A stretch of 64,000 bases of DNA from Leptospiraceae bacterium (lineage in GTDB: Bacteria; Spirochaetota; Leptospiria; Leptospirales; Leptospiraceae): contig JABTUZ010000002.1 in the NCBI GenBank assembly GCA_015075105.1, forward strand, positions 151,001 to 215,000, written 5' to 3'. The translations under genes were made by a program, and so were the position numbers. Within the stretch, counting starts at the first letter, position 1, and each line of letters opens with the position of its first letter. Of the stretch, positions 63,410 to 64,000 are shown piece by piece. The notes below the pieces were generated by a model, which saw only the letters and a program-made list of their open reading frames with translations, was not told the origin of the DNA and made no database searches.

Positions 63410-64000
63410 ACACCTTATCTATTTTTTTGTTTTTCAATTTACTGCATTTTGTGTTTTACCAAGAAAAGTAATTCCTGCTCTTGAAACCGATACATATTTT
63501 ATTCCTTTAACTAAAATTGGAATTCTCGAAGAAAGTAAACCTGCAAAAGAAAGAAATAATTCTCAAAGAATATTGGACACAGAAAATAATTCCGATTTGA
63601 ACACGTTAAACGACAGAGCTATTTTCTTCATTCGTGACGCAAGGATCAAAGAAGCTGAAAATATTTTTTTATCTTTAATAGAAAAAGAGCCATCTAAAAT
63701 AGTTCCTCTAATAAACCTAATCAGACTGTATTATATTTTAGATGAGTACGATGTTATTCGAGAGGTTTTTTTATTGTATTTTGATAAGAATAAGAACTTA
63801 AAAGACCAAGCCGATGCAATTTTAAATGAATTGAAAAATCGCAATCGTCTGGAAGAAAGAGTAATTCTTCTTGATGCATTGACATCGAAATCAGGGTGGG
63901 AAATAAAAGCACCAGAAGAGCTTGGGATTTATTTTTATGAGCAAGGAAATTATAGAAATGCAATAATTTATTTTGAAAAAATTTTAGCCTCTTACCCATT
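63390..64000 (+). CDS. Secreted TPR-like protein, partial at right edge
   Basis: A frame opens at ATG 63390, inside the end of the preceding gene, and runs off the window (203 codons seen). It begins with a signal-peptide-like segment (HLIYFFVFQFTAFCVLPRK), then a helical region with TPR-like units (ARIKEAENIFLSLIEKEP; QGNYRNAIIYFEKILASYP). The overlap suggests coupling with the cytosolic TPR protein. Family not fixed. Confidence 0.7.
   Translation, partial: MSPRIHKHLIYFFVFQFTAFCVLPRKVIPALETDTYFIPLTKIGILEESKPAKERNNSQRILDTENNSDLNTLNDRAIFFIRDARIKEAENIFLSLIEKEPSKIVPLINLIRLYYILDEYDVIREVFLLYFDKNKNLKDQADAILNELKNRNRLEERVILLDALTSKSGWEIKAPEELGIYFYEQGNYRNAIIYFEKILASYP

Overview
The window is AT-rich, gene-dense spirochaete DNA, most likely from a Leptospiraceae bacterium. 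Four things point there: a secreted protein at the left edge that resembles the Leptospira flagellar-coiling protein FcpA; several copies of a gene resembling the Leptospira-expanded DUF1564 family; many signalling proteins with 7TMR-DISM sensors, adenylate-cyclase domains and PP2C/SpoIIE phosphatases; and lipoproteins with loose lipoboxes. No rRNA, CRISPR array or recognisable transposase is present. There is one tRNA, an initiator tRNA-Met. Family names are assigned from motifs and memory; no database was searched.

Layout. 1-762: partial FcpA-like gene. 996-3103: helicase-loader-like ATPase, folK, panB. 3119-11420: a seven-gene chemotaxis operon on the minus strand (MCP, cheW, cheA, cheR, cheB, receiver-kinase hybrid, cheY) with a strong sigma70-type promoter at 11482-11510. 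11700-14820: accessory block with two DUF1564-like copies (one truncated), hairpin repeats, and small toxin-antitoxin-like genes, two of which have near-identical promoters that predict leaderless mRNAs. 14878-17260: division-type penicillin-binding protein and signal peptidase I. 17412-29189: housekeeping and signalling genes, including a receiver-phosphatase, thioredoxin, MBL/cNMP-binding protein, acyl-CoA dehydrogenase, adenylate cyclase, DUF1015 protein, phasin-like protein and a LeuA-type synthase. The synthase is preceded by a leader peptide with five consecutive Leu codons and a terminator, a classical attenuator layout. 29412-35043: ATP-grasp/FMN-dehydrogenase fusion, mnmA, aspartic-protease-like lipoprotein, diguanylate cyclase. 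35283: tRNA-fMet. 35480-40300: membrane protein, then an accessory island with a REP-like palindrome, a higBA remnant, a HindIII-like restriction-modification pair and a third DUF1564-like copy. 40301-43649: UDP-glucose dehydrogenase and a Wzm/Wzt polysaccharide exporter. 43770-53598: giant kinase/ATPase/GAF/PP2C protein, second 7TMR-DISM cyclase, two-component system. 53599-54055: a gene-less copy of the DUF1564-associated repeat with a four-unit 67-bp tandem array. 54271-64000: ECF sigma factor and likely anti-sigma, class IV aminotransferase, PP2C cluster, MBOAT acyltransferase, SppA, DUF374 acyltransferase, aldose epimerase and TPR proteins.

How parts connect. The two cyclases and the dual cNMP-binding protein suggest active cyclic-nucleotide signalling. 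The REC-PP2C protein, giant kinase-PP2C and TM-PP2C suggest partner-switching control. The most novel-looking items are the DUF1564-like gene/hairpin-array family, the leucine attenuator, the twin leaderless promoters with a start-site-sequestering hairpin, and a pair of PhaR-like operators over the phasin promoter.
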